The notes: generated by a model from the letters alone, not told the origin. A DNA stretch of 8,805 nucleotides from JBBRUG01 sp038247995 (GCA_038247995.1 JBBRUG010000260.1:1-8805); one strand, 5' to 3'. Positions 1 through 6,910 are shown, counted from the first letter of the stretch. Program-made: numbers and translations.

Positions 1-1212
1 ACCTGGGGGGTCGATTTCGGCCTGCTTGATGCCCGCGGCCAACTGCTCGGCAACCCGATCCACTACCGTGATCGGCGCACTGAGGGCGTGTACGAACGGG
101 TTCAGGCGCAGCTTGGGCGTGAGGCGATCTTCAATGCTACCGGCATTCAGTTCATGCCGATCAATACGCTCTACCAGTTAGCCGCTATGGCCGAGCAGCA
201 CGACCCGCGCCTCATTAGCGCCGCCACCTTCCTCACCATCCCCGATCTGCTCAACTTCTGGCTCACCGGCGAGCGGGTCTGCGAGTTTAGCAACGCCACC
301 ACCACGCAACTCTACAACGCTGAACAGGGCCGCTGGGCCAACGAACTGCTCGAACCGCTCGGCATTCCCGCCGCGATCTTCCCGCCCGTGGTAGCGCCGG
401 GTACGCGCCTGGGCGAATATGCTGGCCTCACCGTGATCGCCCCCGCATGCCACGATACCGGCAGCGCCGTGGCCGCCGTGCCGGCCGCGAATGACGACTT
501 CGCCTACATCAGCAGCGGCACCTGGAGCCTGGTGGGCCTCGAAACGTCTGCGCCGCTCGTCACGCCCGCGGCGCTAGCGGCCAATGTCACCAATGAGGGC
601 GGCGTGTGCGGCACCAATCGCCTGCTCAAGAATGTGATGGGTCTTTGGATCAATCAGCAGTGCCGCGCAACCTGGGCGGCTGCCGGGCAGAACTACAGCT
701 ACGCCGATCTGGTCGCGCTCACCGCGGCCGCGCCGCCGCTCGCCGCACTGATCGATCCCGACGCCATGCGCTTCCTCGCCCCCGGCGATCACCCGGCCCA
801 GATCCTAGCCTATTGCGCCGCAACCGACCAACCGCCGCCCGCAAGCCCCGGCGCCGTCGCCCGCTGCGTCTTCGAGAGCCTGGCCCTGGCGTATCGGGCA
901 ACGCTTGATCAGCTCGTACAGCTCACCGGCAAGCCCGTACGCGCCATTCATGTAGTTGGCGGCGGCAGCCAGAACGCCCTGCTCTGCCAGATGACCGCCG
1001 ACGCCACCGGCTTACCAGTGATCGCCGGGCCAACCGAAGCCACCGTACTCGGCAATGCGCTGGTACAACTGATCACGCTCGGCGCAATCGGCGGGCTGAG
1101 CGAAGCACGCGCCCTAATTGCCCAAATGGACGCCATACGCCGGTTCGAGCCGCAACCCGGCGCCGATTGGGACGCGGCGTATCGGCGGTTTTTGGCCATG
1201 CGAACTCGATAA
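1..1212 (+). CDS. rhaB: Rhamnulokinase, 5'-truncated by the window edge
   Basis: Cytoplasmic FGGY-family sugar kinase that phosphorylates L-rhamnulose to L-rhamnulose 1-phosphate with ATP, the second step of L-rhamnose catabolism. The frame is open from base 1 (TWGVDFGLLDARG, typical RhaB sequence), so the GTG at 88 is internal and not a start. 403 residues are visible. Compared with E. coli RhaB (489 aa, catalytic Asp in HDT), roughly 85 N-terminal residues, including the first phosphate-binding loop, lie outside the window. In visible-codon numbering: HDTGSAV at 151-157, with Asp152 the likely catalytic base; ISSGTWSLVG at 170-179, the ATP-site signature of the second FGGY domain; GGGSQN at 320-325; and EATVLGNALVQ at 346-356. 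No frameshift or missing key residue is seen. rhaEW follows after 52 bp on the same strand, consistent with one operon. Another FGGY kinase is possible in principle, but the motifs and the neighbour both fit RhaB. Confidence 0.93.
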   Translation, partial: TWGVDFGLLDARGQLLGNPIHYRDRRTEGVYERVQAQLGREAIFNATGIQFMPINTLYQLAAMAEQHDPRLISAATFLTIPDLLNFWLTGERVCEFSNATTTQLYNAEQGRWANELLEPLGIPAAIFPPVVAPGTRLGEYAGLTVIAPACHDTGSAVAAVPAANDDFAYISSGTWSLVGLETSAPLVTPAALAANVTNEGGVCGTNRLLKNVMGLWINQQCRATWAAAGQNYSYADLVALTAAAPPLAALIDPDAMRFLAPGDHPAQILAYCAATDQPPPASPGAVARCVFESLALAYRATLDQLVQLTGKPVRAIHVVGGGSQNALLCQMTADATGLPVIAGPTEATVLGNALVQLITLGAIGGLSEARALIAQMDAIRRFEPQPGADWDAAYRRFLAMRTR

Positions 1213-1217
1213 CCGTT

Positions 1218-1237
1218 GGGCGGATCGCGACCCGCCC
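1218..1237 (+). other. Intercistronic hairpin between rhaB and rhaEW
   Basis: GGGCGG (1218-1223) and CCGCCC (1232-1237) form a 6-bp perfect stem around an 8-nt loop, 5 nt after the rhaB stop. The stem is followed by an A/T-richer stretch but no run of T, so it is not a classical intrinsic terminator. It could stabilise or segment the rhaB-rhaEW transcript; this role is inferred only from its position. Confidence 0.4.
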
Positions 1238-1251
1238 TTACAAACTTTTAC

Positions 1252-1257
1252 AAGGAG
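1252..1257 (+). promoter_or_regulatory. Shine-Dalgarno site fixing the rhaEW start
   Basis: AAGGAG lies 7 nt before the ATG at 1265. The reading frame is open further upstream, back to a possible ATG at 1118 inside rhaB. Those extra 49 codons overlap rhaB and do not look like the family, so this site decides the start at 1265. Confidence 0.8.
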
Positions 1258-1264
1258 ACTCCCC

Positions 1265-3451
1265 ATGGCCGACCATAGGCCACAACACGTTACGTACAGC
1301 TGGGACGACGCCGTCGCCGACGCGCTCGACCCGGTTGATCGCTTAGTCTATCGTTCCAACATTCTCGGCGCCGATCAGCGGATCACCAACACCGGCGGCG
1401 GCAATACCTCGGCCAAGCTCTCCATGCCTGATCCGCTCAGCGGCGAAGCCGTGGATGTGCTCTGGGTCAAGGGTTCGGGCGGCGACCTGCGTACCGCCAA
1501 ACGCGATCTGTTCGCCTCGCTGGAAATGACGCGTCTGGAAGCGCTTAAAGGCGTATATGCCGCCGTCGAGCTACGCGGCCCAAAGACGCCGATTGAAGAT
1601 CGCATGGTCGAACTGTATCCACACACAGTCTATGGTCTGAACCCGCGCGCCAGTTCGATCGATACCCCGTTGCACGCTTTCGTGCCCTTTCGTCACGTCG
1701 ATCACACCCACCCCAATGCAGTCATTGCCATCGCCGCCGCGCGCAACGCCGAGGCAATGACGCGCATGATTTACGGCGCTGAGGTGGGCTATGTGCCCTG
1801 GCAGCGCCCCGGCTTCGACCTGGGTTTGCGTATGGGCGCGATCTGCCGCGAGCAACCCCAACTCAAGGGGCTGGTGATGGGCCAGCACGGCCTGATCAAC
1901 TGGGCCGACGACGACAAGACCTGCTACGAACGCTCGCTTGAGCTGATCGATCGCGCGGCGCGTTACATCGCCGAACACGATCGCGGCGAACAGACCTTCG
2001 GCGGCCGACGCTATGTTACGCTGCCCGACGCCGAGCGCGACGTACTACTCGCCGCGATTCTGCCCCAACTGCGCGGCATGGTCAGCCGCGAGCGCCGCTT
2101 CATCGCCACTATCGAGTATCGCCCGGCCATTCTCGAGTTCGTCAACAGCCACGCCGCGCCGCACCTGGCCGAACTCGGCACCAGTTGTCCTGATCACTTC
2201 CTGCGCACCAAAATCAAGCCGCTGTATGTTGATTGGAACCCGCAGGCCGAAGATGTAGCCGCGCTGCTGGCAAAACTTGAAACGGGACTGGAAGCCTACC
2301 GCGCGGATTATGCCGCCTACTACGCTGCCTGCAAACGCCCCGACGCGCCGGCCATGCGCGACCCCAACCCGACCGTGATCCTGATTCCCGGCGTCGGCAT
2401 GATCGCCTTCGGCAAAACCAAGAGCGAGTCACGGGTGACGGCCGAGTTCTACACCTGCGCCGTGGAAGTAATGCGCGGCGCCGAAGCGCTGGGGGGCTAC
2501 ATCGCCCTGCCGCAACAGGAAGCCTTCGATATCGAGTATTGGCTGCTGGAGGAGGCAAAATTACGGCGGATGCCGCCCGAACGCGAGCTCGCCCGCCAGG
2601 TCGTCCTCGTTGTGGGGGCCGGCAGCGGGATCGGGCGCATCGTAGCGCAACGCGCCGCAGCCGAGGGCGCCCATGTCGTGTGCGCCGACCTGAGCGCCGC
2701 AGCGGCGCAGACAACCGCCGACGAACTGACGGCGCAGCATGGCCTGGGCATTGGCGTAGCGGGCAGCGGAATCTCCGGCTGCGGCCCGGCAATTGCGCTG
2801 CCGGTCAATATCACCGAACGGGCGAGTGTGCGCGCCATGCTGGAGCAGACCATGCTGGCCTACGGTGGCGTAGACAATATCATCGTTACCGCCGGCTATT
2901 ACCCCACCCCCGATCGCGACGGGCGGATCGCCGACGAGCGCTGGCATACCGCATTCGACGTAAACGTGACCGGCAGTTATCTTGTCGCCGACGAAGCGGC
3001 GCGGATCTGGCAGGCCCAGGGCTTAAGCGGCAGCCTGGTGCTTACCACCAGCGTCAATGCGGTTGTCTCCAAGGCGGGCTCACTGGCCTACGACGTAAGC
3101 AAAGCCGCCGCCAACCACCTCGTGCGTGAACTGGCCGTTACGCTTGCGCCGCTCGTACGGGTGAATGGCCTTGCCCCAGCGACGGTCGTAGCCGGGAGCA
3201 ACATGTTCCCCCGCGAGCGCGTGATCGCCTCGCTCACCAAGTACAACATCACCTTCAGCGATAGCGAAGCCGACGACGCGCTGCGCAATAAACTGGCCGA
3301 ATTTTACGCCCAGCGCACCCTGTTGCGCCAACCAATCACCCCTGAAGATCAGGCTGAAGTGGCGCTACTCTTGATCACCGCAGCCTTCAACAAAACTACG
3401 GGCCAGATCTTCAGTGTTGATGGGGGGCTGAGCGAGGCATTTTTGCGCTGA
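1265..3451 (+). CDS. rhaEW: Bifunctional rhamnulose-1-phosphate aldolase / short-chain dehydrogenase (lactaldehyde dehydrogenase)
   Basis: A 728-residue cytoplasmic fusion enzyme. The N-terminal class II aldolase/adducin-type domain (about 15-430) should split L-rhamnulose 1-phosphate into dihydroxyacetone phosphate and L-lactaldehyde. The C-terminal short-chain dehydrogenase domain (about 444-728) should oxidise lactaldehyde to lactate with NAD+. Visible residues: GGGNTSAK at 44-51; HTH with His147 and His149, plus His208 in GQHG, as likely metal ligands; Rossmann loop GAGSGIG at 451-457; acidic Asp475 after beta-2, favouring NAD over NADP; Asn567; and the catalytic set Ser596, Tyr609 and Lys613 (YDVSK). 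A Gly-rich stretch at about 491-508 lengthens the beta-3 approach relative to a minimal SDR. The architecture and length match the known RhaEW/YuxG family (B. subtilis YuxG type). It sits directly after rhaB with its own Shine-Dalgarno, so co-transcription is likely. The exact redox direction in vivo is inferred. Confidence 0.93.
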   Translation: MADHRPQHVTYSWDDAVADALDPVDRLVYRSNILGADQRITNTGGGNTSAKLSMPDPLSGEAVDVLWVKGSGGDLRTAKRDLFASLEMTRLEALKGVYAAVELRGPKTPIEDRMVELYPHTVYGLNPRASSIDTPLHAFVPFRHVDHTHPNAVIAIAAARNAEAMTRMIYGAEVGYVPWQRPGFDLGLRMGAICREQPQLKGLVMGQHGLINWADDDKTCYERSLELIDRAARYIAEHDRGEQTFGGRRYVTLPDAERDVLLAAILPQLRGMVSRERRFIATIEYRPAILEFVNSHAAPHLAELGTSCPDHFLRTKIKPLYVDWNPQAEDVAALLAKLETGLEAYRADYAAYYAACKRPDAPAMRDPNPTVILIPGVGMIAFGKTKSESRVTAEFYTCAVEVMRGAEALGGYIALPQQEAFDIEYWLLEEAKLRRMPPERELARQVVLVVGAGSGIGRIVAQRAAAEGAHVVCADLSAAAAQTTADELTAQHGLGIGVAGSGISGCGPAIALPVNITERASVRAMLEQTMLAYGGVDNIIVTAGYYPTPDRDGRIADERWHTAFDVNVTGSYLVADEAARIWQAQGLSGSLVLTTSVNAVVSKAGSLAYDVSKAAANHLVRELAVTLAPLVRVNGLAPATVVAGSNMFPRERVIASLTKYNITFSDSEADDALRNKLAEFYAQRTLLRQPITPEDQAEVALLLITAAFNKTTGQIFSVDGGLSEAFLR

Positions 3452-3507
3452 ATGGGCGCCCGCCCGCCGCGCCGTAAACGACGCGGCTCATGCCGTGGGG
3501 CGCGGTA

Positions 3508-3523
3508 GCGGCCTGAAGGCCGC
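3508..3523 (+). other. GC-rich hairpin downstream of rhaEW
   Basis: GCGGCC (3508-3513), TGAA loop, GGCCGC (3518-3523): a perfect 6-bp stem with a tetraloop, 56 nt after the rhaEW stop. No T-tract follows; the sequence runs straight into a duplicated GC-rich unit. It may act as a transcript end or stability element, but this is weakly supported. Confidence 0.4.
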
Positions 3524-3565
3524 GCCGCCCCGCCGCCCCGCCCCGCCGCCCCGCCGCCCCGCCCC
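3524..3565. repeat. Exact tandem duplication of a 21-bp GC-rich unit
   Basis: The unit is GCCGCCCC, GCCGCCCC, GCCCC. It occurs at 3524-3544 and again, identically, at 3545-3565. All 42 bases are G or C, with every G on the + strand isolated between C runs. No coding function is apparent. It resembles slippage-generated intergenic DNA, and related CCGCC-type blocks recur at the right end of the window. Confidence 0.85.
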
Positions 3566-3567
3566 AT

Positions 3568-3594
3568 CATCTGCGTCATCTGCGTCATCTGCGG
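3568..3594. repeat. Three tandem 9-bp units, CATCTGCGT type
   Basis: CATCTGCGT at 3568-3576, an identical copy at 3577-3585, and a third at 3586-3594 with the last base G. An 11-base piece (GCGTCATCTGC, 3573-3583) also occurs at 7159-7169, at the point where similarity of the decayed glycosyltransferase ends. Repeats of this type are intergenic filler in several GC-rich phyla, as recalled from general knowledge and not searched here. Confidence 0.8.
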
Positions 3595-3629
3595 ATACCG
3601 TCTGCACCGCATTTGTGGTCGGCCCGCCC

Positions 3630-3659
3630 TTGACAGCCCCCCTTTCAGATTGTTATACT
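3630..3659 (+). promoter_or_regulatory. Strong housekeeping-type promoter upstream of the CocE-type hydrolase
   Basis: A perfect -35 TTGACA (3630-3635), an 18-bp spacer and -10 TATACT (3654-3659, five of six consensus). The -10 is preceded by TG plus one base (3651-3653), forming an extended -10. Transcription would begin near 3666, leaving a leader of about 97 nt before the ATG at 3763. The local drop in GC content (TTCAGATTGTTATACT) stands out in very GC-rich DNA. It is the clearest promoter in the window and marks the hydrolase as the head of its own transcription unit, separate from the rhamnose genes. Confidence 0.75.
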
Positions 3660-3706
3660 GACCCCATCAATGACGCAGTGTGTAAAATACTTACGAGGCA
3701 GCACCA

Positions 3707-3763
3707 ATGTTGGACTTGCTGACCATCGCCTCATGGCTTCGTGTAGCCGCTGAGGTGCGCTGA
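3707..3763 (+). CDS. Possible 18-residue upstream ORF, stop overlapping the hydrolase start
   Basis: ATG at 3707 reads MLDLLTIASWLRVAAEVR and stops at TGA 3761-3763. The final A of that stop is the first base of the hydrolase ATG (TGATG). GAGG at 3695-3698, 8 nt before the ATG, is a plausible ribosome site. The peptide's own GAG-GTG codons contain the GAGG (3752-3755) that serves the hydrolase. It lies wholly within the predicted 5' leader. A short self-complementary GCGC-TGAT-GCGC (3757-3768) spans the hydrolase start codon, so a ribosome translating the small ORF could help open it. This points to translational coupling or a leader peptide. The peptide has no run of one amino acid that would suggest classical attenuation. 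Chance occurrence remains possible. Confidence 0.4.
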   Translation: MLDLLTIASWLRVAAEVR

Positions 3764-5478
3764 TGCGCCGCCGCACAGGCCTCGCGCTGGCCGGGCTAAG
3801 CCTCATCGGCGCCGGACTGTACGCCGGCCGCAAGCGCATTGCAGCGCAGACGCTGGGCCTGCGCCCCGCCGAGTACGCCGTTGCCGTCACCCGCGATTTG
3901 CCCACGCCCATGCCCGACGGCGTCGTGCTCTACGCCGACCATTTCGCTCCGCGCGCCGCCGGCACCTTCCCGACCATCCTCATTCGTACGCCCTATGGCC
4001 GCGGCTCCGATCTCGGCCCGCTCGGCATAATCAGCGACCTCGGCGCCAAAGTCTTTGCCGCGCGCGGCTACAACGTCATCCTACAAAGCGTGCGCGGGCG
4101 CTTCAAGTCGCAGGGTATGTTCGAGCCGTTCGTGAATGAAGCCGCCGATGGTCGCGCAACACTAGAGTGGATCGCCCAACAGCCCTGGTTCGAAGGCAAC
4201 CTCGGCATGTGGGGACCGAGTTACGTCGGCTATACCCAGTGGGCCGTCGCCGCCGACGCGCCGCCTTATCTCAAAGCGCTCGTGCCGGTGATCACCAGCG
4301 CGCGCTTCTCGCGCTTCTTCTACCCCGGCGGCTCGTTCGCCCTCGAATCAAGCCTGCGCTGGACCTATCTCGTCAACACGATGAACGGCCCACTCGATGC
4401 CGAGCGCATCCAGCGCTTGATGCGCTACGAGGCGGTTATGGCCGAGGCGCTAACGAAAAGGCCGCTCGCTACTGCGGATGTCCACGCTCTCGGGGTGCAG
4501 GCCGCCTCATTCCAACATTGGCTCAATGATCCTGATCCCGAAAGCGCTTATTGGCGCAGCATCGATCAGCATCGTTCGCTCGGCAAAGTCGACGCCGCAG
4601 TGCATCTGATCGCCGGCTGGCACGACTTCTTCCTCGACGGCCAACTCGCCGATTATACGAACCTGCTCGCCGCCGGGCACACGCCTTACCTCACGGTGCT
4701 GCCACACTACCATACCGCCTCCGCCGTTAGTCTCGACGCCGCGCGCGAGGGACTCTGGTGGTTCGACGCGCACCTGAAGGGTCGCCGTGAATTGCTCGAA
4801 CGCCGCCCGGTGCATCTGCGGCTGATGGGCACCAAAGAGTGGCACGCGATGGATTATTGGCCGCCGCCCGCGCGCAACACGCGCTACTTCTTGCATCCTG
4901 AGGGCCGGCTGGCGCTCGAACCGGCGCCTGAGGGCGCAGCGCCGGCGCGTTACTGCTACGATCCGGCCGATCCGACGCCGGCCAGCGGCGGGCCGGTGCT
5001 CAGCAACCAGGCCGGCCCACGCGATCAGCGGATGATCGAGACGCGCGCCGATCTGTTGTGCTACACCAGCCCGCCGCTGACTGCGCCAATCGATGTCGTG
5101 GGTTATGTGCGCCTGGAACTCTGCGCCCATTCCAGCCTGCCCCACACCGATTTTATCGCCCGGCTCTGCATCGTCGATCGCAGCGGGCGCAGCACGAACG
5201 TCTGCGAGGGGATCTATCGTGTCACGCCCGCTAGCGCCGACCGCGAACCCGACGGCAGCCTGCGCCTCGACATCGACCTGGGCGCAACGGCGCAACGCTT
5301 CCAGGCCGGTGAACGGATCAGGCTCCATGTATGCAGCGCCGCCCATCCACGCTGGGCCGCCAACCTCGGCACCGGCGAACCATTCGCCCAAGGCGTAAAC
5401 AGCATCCCCGCCGAGCAGACTATCTACCACCATGCCGCCCGCCCCGCGGCGCTAATCTTACCCGTGGTGACACGATGA
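3763..5478 (+). CDS. CocE/NonD-family alpha/beta hydrolase with an N-terminal hydrophobic segment
   Basis: A 571-residue serine hydrolase of the X-Pro dipeptidyl-peptidase S15/cocaine-esterase group. Residues 5-20, after MRRR, form a short hydrophobic stretch (GLALAGLSLIGAGLY) with no clear cleavage site, suggesting a membrane anchor or uncleaved signal. The alpha/beta-hydrolase domain spans about 45-340. The nucleophile is Ser153 in GPSYVGY; Asp288 (GWHDFF) and His317 (LPHYH) align with the CocE Asp and His. RTPYGR at 75-80 and VRGRFKSQG at 110-118 are typical family segments, and a family cap region lies between strands. The C-terminal jelly-roll domain (about 355-565) carries DFIARL, CEGIYR and the conserved PRW-NLGTGEP pattern. 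The ATG is supported by GAGG 7 nt upstream. The natural substrate (ester, amide, acylated amino acid or drug-like ester) cannot be read from sequence. The gene probably starts a transcription unit that may include the downstream acyl-CoA dehydrogenase. Confidence 0.88.
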   Translation: MRRRTGLALAGLSLIGAGLYAGRKRIAAQTLGLRPAEYAVAVTRDLPTPMPDGVVLYADHFAPRAAGTFPTILIRTPYGRGSDLGPLGIISDLGAKVFAARGYNVILQSVRGRFKSQGMFEPFVNEAADGRATLEWIAQQPWFEGNLGMWGPSYVGYTQWAVAADAPPYLKALVPVITSARFSRFFYPGGSFALESSLRWTYLVNTMNGPLDAERIQRLMRYEAVMAEALTKRPLATADVHALGVQAASFQHWLNDPDPESAYWRSIDQHRSLGKVDAAVHLIAGWHDFFLDGQLADYTNLLAAGHTPYLTVLPHYHTASAVSLDAAREGLWWFDAHLKGRRELLERRPVHLRLMGTKEWHAMDYWPPPARNTRYFLHPEGRLALEPAPEGAAPARYCYDPADPTPASGGPVLSNQAGPRDQRMIETRADLLCYTSPPLTAPIDVVGYVRLELCAHSSLPHTDFIARLCIVDRSGRSTNVCEGIYRVTPASADREPDGSLRLDIDLGATAQRFQAGERIRLHVCSAAHPRWAANLGTGEPFAQGVNSIPAEQTIYHHAARPAALILPVVTR

Positions 5479-5518
5479 CACGCTCGCGTCGCTCGCCGAC
5501 ACGGTGACCCGGTGACAT
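5466..5518. repeat. GGTGACAC-type octamers overlapping the hydrolase 3' end
   Basis: Octamers GGTGACAC (5466-5473) and GATGACAC (5474-5481), then GGTGACCC (5503-5510) and GGTGACAT (5511-5518). The first pair encodes the last codons (VTR) and supplies the TGA stop at 5476-5478, so the C-terminus of the hydrolase is written in repeat sequence. A small direct repeat, GCTCGC, lies between the pairs. Confidence 0.65.
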
Positions 5519-5555
5519 TTAATCGAAAGAAACCAGCATCCTGTCACCCTGTCAC
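5504..5555 (+). other. Imperfect stem-loop built from inverted octamer repeats
   Basis: GGTGACA (5511-5517) pairs with TGTCACC (5542-5548), and GTGAC (5504-5508) pairs with GTCAC (5551-5555). Twelve of 14 positions pair, around a 24-nt loop. The right arm belongs to three octamers of CTGTCACC type (5541-5564). It begins 25 nt after the hydrolase stop and could end or protect that transcript, though no T-tract follows. Confidence 0.5.
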
Positions 5556-5564
5556 TCTGTCACC
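5541..5564. repeat. Three tandem CTGTCACC-type octamers
   Basis: CTGTCACC (5541-5548), CTGTCACT (5549-5556) and CTGTCACC (5557-5564). They are the reverse-complement family of the GGTGACA octamers just upstream, giving an inverted arrangement around an A-rich centre. Not coding. Confidence 0.75.
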
Positions 5565-5580
5565 ATGCACCTTGTCATCT

Positions 5581-5636
5581 CAGCCCTCAGCCCTCAGCCC
5601 TCAGCCCTCAGCCCTCAGCCCTCAGCCCTCAGCCCT
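5581..5636. repeat. Eight perfect tandem copies of the heptamer CAGCCCT
   Basis: Exactly 56 bp, eight identical 7-bp units, ending 4 bases before the Shine-Dalgarno of the acyl-CoA dehydrogenase. A shorter, slightly degenerate run of the same heptamer, in the same orientation, lies at 7210-7237. Perfect identity suggests recent slippage expansion. If it is transcribed it forms part of the 5' leader of the dehydrogenase. It has no G-run and no strong self-pairing, so a structural role is not evident. Confidence 0.95.
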
Positions 5637-5656
5637 TAGCAAAGGAGACCTCGACA

Positions 5657-6823
5657 ATGGAGTACGAGCACAGCGAAGAGATCAAGCTGCTCCGCACAAG
5701 TATCCGCGAGTTCGTCGACAAGGAGATCCGCCCGATCGCCCGCGCAATCGATGAAGAAGAGCGTGTGCCCATCGAGACGTTCAAGAAGGCCGGCGAGTTG
5801 GGCCTGCTGGGCGTGCCCTTCCCCGAGCAGTACGGCGGCCTCGACATGGGCATCACCGGCTACTGCGTGCTGATGGAAGAATTGAACCGCGTTTGCGCCA
5901 GCCACGCCACAATCATCGGCGCGCACGCCCAACTCGCCGCCATGAGCATCCACCTCGGCGGCACCGACGCCCAGAAGGACACCTACCTCACCGCGCTCAA
6001 CAGCGGGCGCATGGTTGGCGCGTGGGCACTTACCGAGCCGGGCGCCGGCTCCGACGCGGCGCGGATCAGCACCAGCGCCGAGAAACGCGGCGCCGAGTGG
6101 GTGCTTAATGGCCAGAAGATGTGGATCACCAATGGCAGCTTCGCCGATGTGATCATCGTCCACGCCGTAACCGACAAAAGCCTGGGCGCGCGCGGCGGAA
6201 TCAGCGCCTTCATCGTCGAGAAGGACGCGCCCGGCTTCCGCGTCGGCAAGGTTGAGGAGAAGATGGGGCTGAAAGCCTCGCACACGGCCAGCCTTTATTT
6301 TGAAGATTGCCGCATCCCCGCCGAAAACCTGCTTGGCCCGCTCGGCGGTGGCTTCCCGCTGGCTATGCGCACCCTCGACATCGGGCGCTGCGGACTCGGC
6401 GGCAGCAGCATCGGCTCGGCGAAAGAGGCGTTCGAACTGAGCCGCAAGTACATGATCGAGCGCCAGCAGTTCGGCCGGCCGATCGCCGATTTTCAGGCGC
6501 TCCAATTCAAACTCGCCGAGATGGCGGTCAAGATCTACACCATGGAACAAATCGCCTACGATTGCGCCCGCCGCGTCGATGCGGGCAAATCGGCCACCCT
6601 GGAGAGCAGCATCGTCAAGCTCTACTGCACCGATATGGCCAGCCAGGTGATCGACGAGGCGATCCAGATCCACGGCGGCATGGGCTTCTCGCGTGAACTG
6701 CCCCTGGAGCGCATGTACCGCGATGCGCGCGTCACACGCATCTTCGAGGGCACCAACGAGATCCAGAAGCACGTGATTGCCGGCGAACTGCTCAAGCAAG
6801 TAGGGTATAAAATCAAGCTCTGA
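5657..6823 (+). CDS. Acyl-CoA dehydrogenase
   Basis: A 388-residue FAD flavoprotein that introduces a trans-2,3 double bond into an acyl-CoA and passes electrons to electron-transfer flavoprotein. The length is normal for short- and medium-chain enzymes. N-terminal helical domain at about 1-120; middle beta domain at about 121-230 with the first family signature (ALTEPGAGSDAA, 124-135) and the FAD-contacting WITNG (156-160); C-terminal helical domain at about 240-388. The second signature is QIHGGMGFSRELPLERMYRD (337-356). Glu364 in FEGTNE matches the catalytic base of the short/medium-chain type. The ATG is fixed by AAAGGAG at 5641-5647, 9 nt upstream. Chain-length or branched-chain preference (butyryl-, glutaryl- or isobutyryl-like) cannot be settled from sequence. 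The hydrolase lies 178 bp upstream, across repeat DNA. A biochemical link between the two is not obvious. Confidence 0.95.
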   Translation: MEYEHSEEIKLLRTSIREFVDKEIRPIARAIDEEERVPIETFKKAGELGLLGVPFPEQYGGLDMGITGYCVLMEELNRVCASHATIIGAHAQLAAMSIHLGGTDAQKDTYLTALNSGRMVGAWALTEPGAGSDAARISTSAEKRGAEWVLNGQKMWITNGSFADVIIVHAVTDKSLGARGGISAFIVEKDAPGFRVGKVEEKMGLKASHTASLYFEDCRIPAENLLGPLGGGFPLAMRTLDIGRCGLGGSSIGSAKEAFELSRKYMIERQQFGRPIADFQALQFKLAEMAVKIYTMEQIAYDCARRVDAGKSATLESSIVKLYCTDMASQVIDEAIQIHGGMGFSRELPLERMYRDARVTRIFEGTNEIQKHVIAGELLKQVGYKIKL

Positions 6824-6859
6824 TGCTTGATGCTCAGCGACTGTCTGAGCAGGCGTGTC

Positions 6860-6879
6860 GTTCCCATGCCGGTGGGAAC
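6860..6879 (+). other. Hairpin 1, 7-bp perfect stem, loop TGCCGG
   Basis: GTTCCCA (6860-6866), TGCCGG, TGGGAAC (6873-6879). It starts 36 nt after the acyl-CoA dehydrogenase stop. No T-run follows. Stem length, loop length and loop sequence match those of the next hairpin, which suggests a composite element rather than a chance palindrome. Confidence 0.55.
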
Positions 6880-6910
6880 TCCGCCCAGCAGAGCCAGCGC
6901 AGCGCCGTGG

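Noticed and set aside
1118..1264. Upstream ATG extending rhaEW by 49 codons
   Set aside because: The extension overlaps the rhaB 3' end, lacks family character, and a good Shine-Dalgarno sits before ATG 1265.
3670..3753. 27-codon frame MTQCVKYLRGSTNVGLADHR... in the hydrolase leader
   Set aside because: It would begin about 4 nt after the predicted transcription start, with no ribosome site, and it conflicts with the better-supported small ORF at 3707. A leaderless peptide is not excluded but is not supported.
4507..5433. 308-codon open frame on the - strand within the hydrolase
   Set aside because: Shadow of the well-supported hydrolase; no ribosome site or family resemblance seen.
5581..5636. 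Possible CRISPR array
   Set aside because: The 7-bp units are directly contiguous with no spacers; CRISPR repeats are far longer and are spaced. No cas gene is present.
5512..5754. Open frame through the octamer and heptamer arrays (HPVTLSP, SALSPQP)
   Set aside because: The peptide is only repeat DNA translated, and it then overlaps the dehydrogenase in the wrong frame.
5636..6799. Long open frame on the - strand opposite the acyl-CoA dehydrogenase (387 codons)
   Set aside because: It mirrors a gene with every family hallmark on the + strand. Its translation is rich in Ala, Asp, His and Gly without recognisable motifs. Long antisense frames are expected in DNA this GC-rich.
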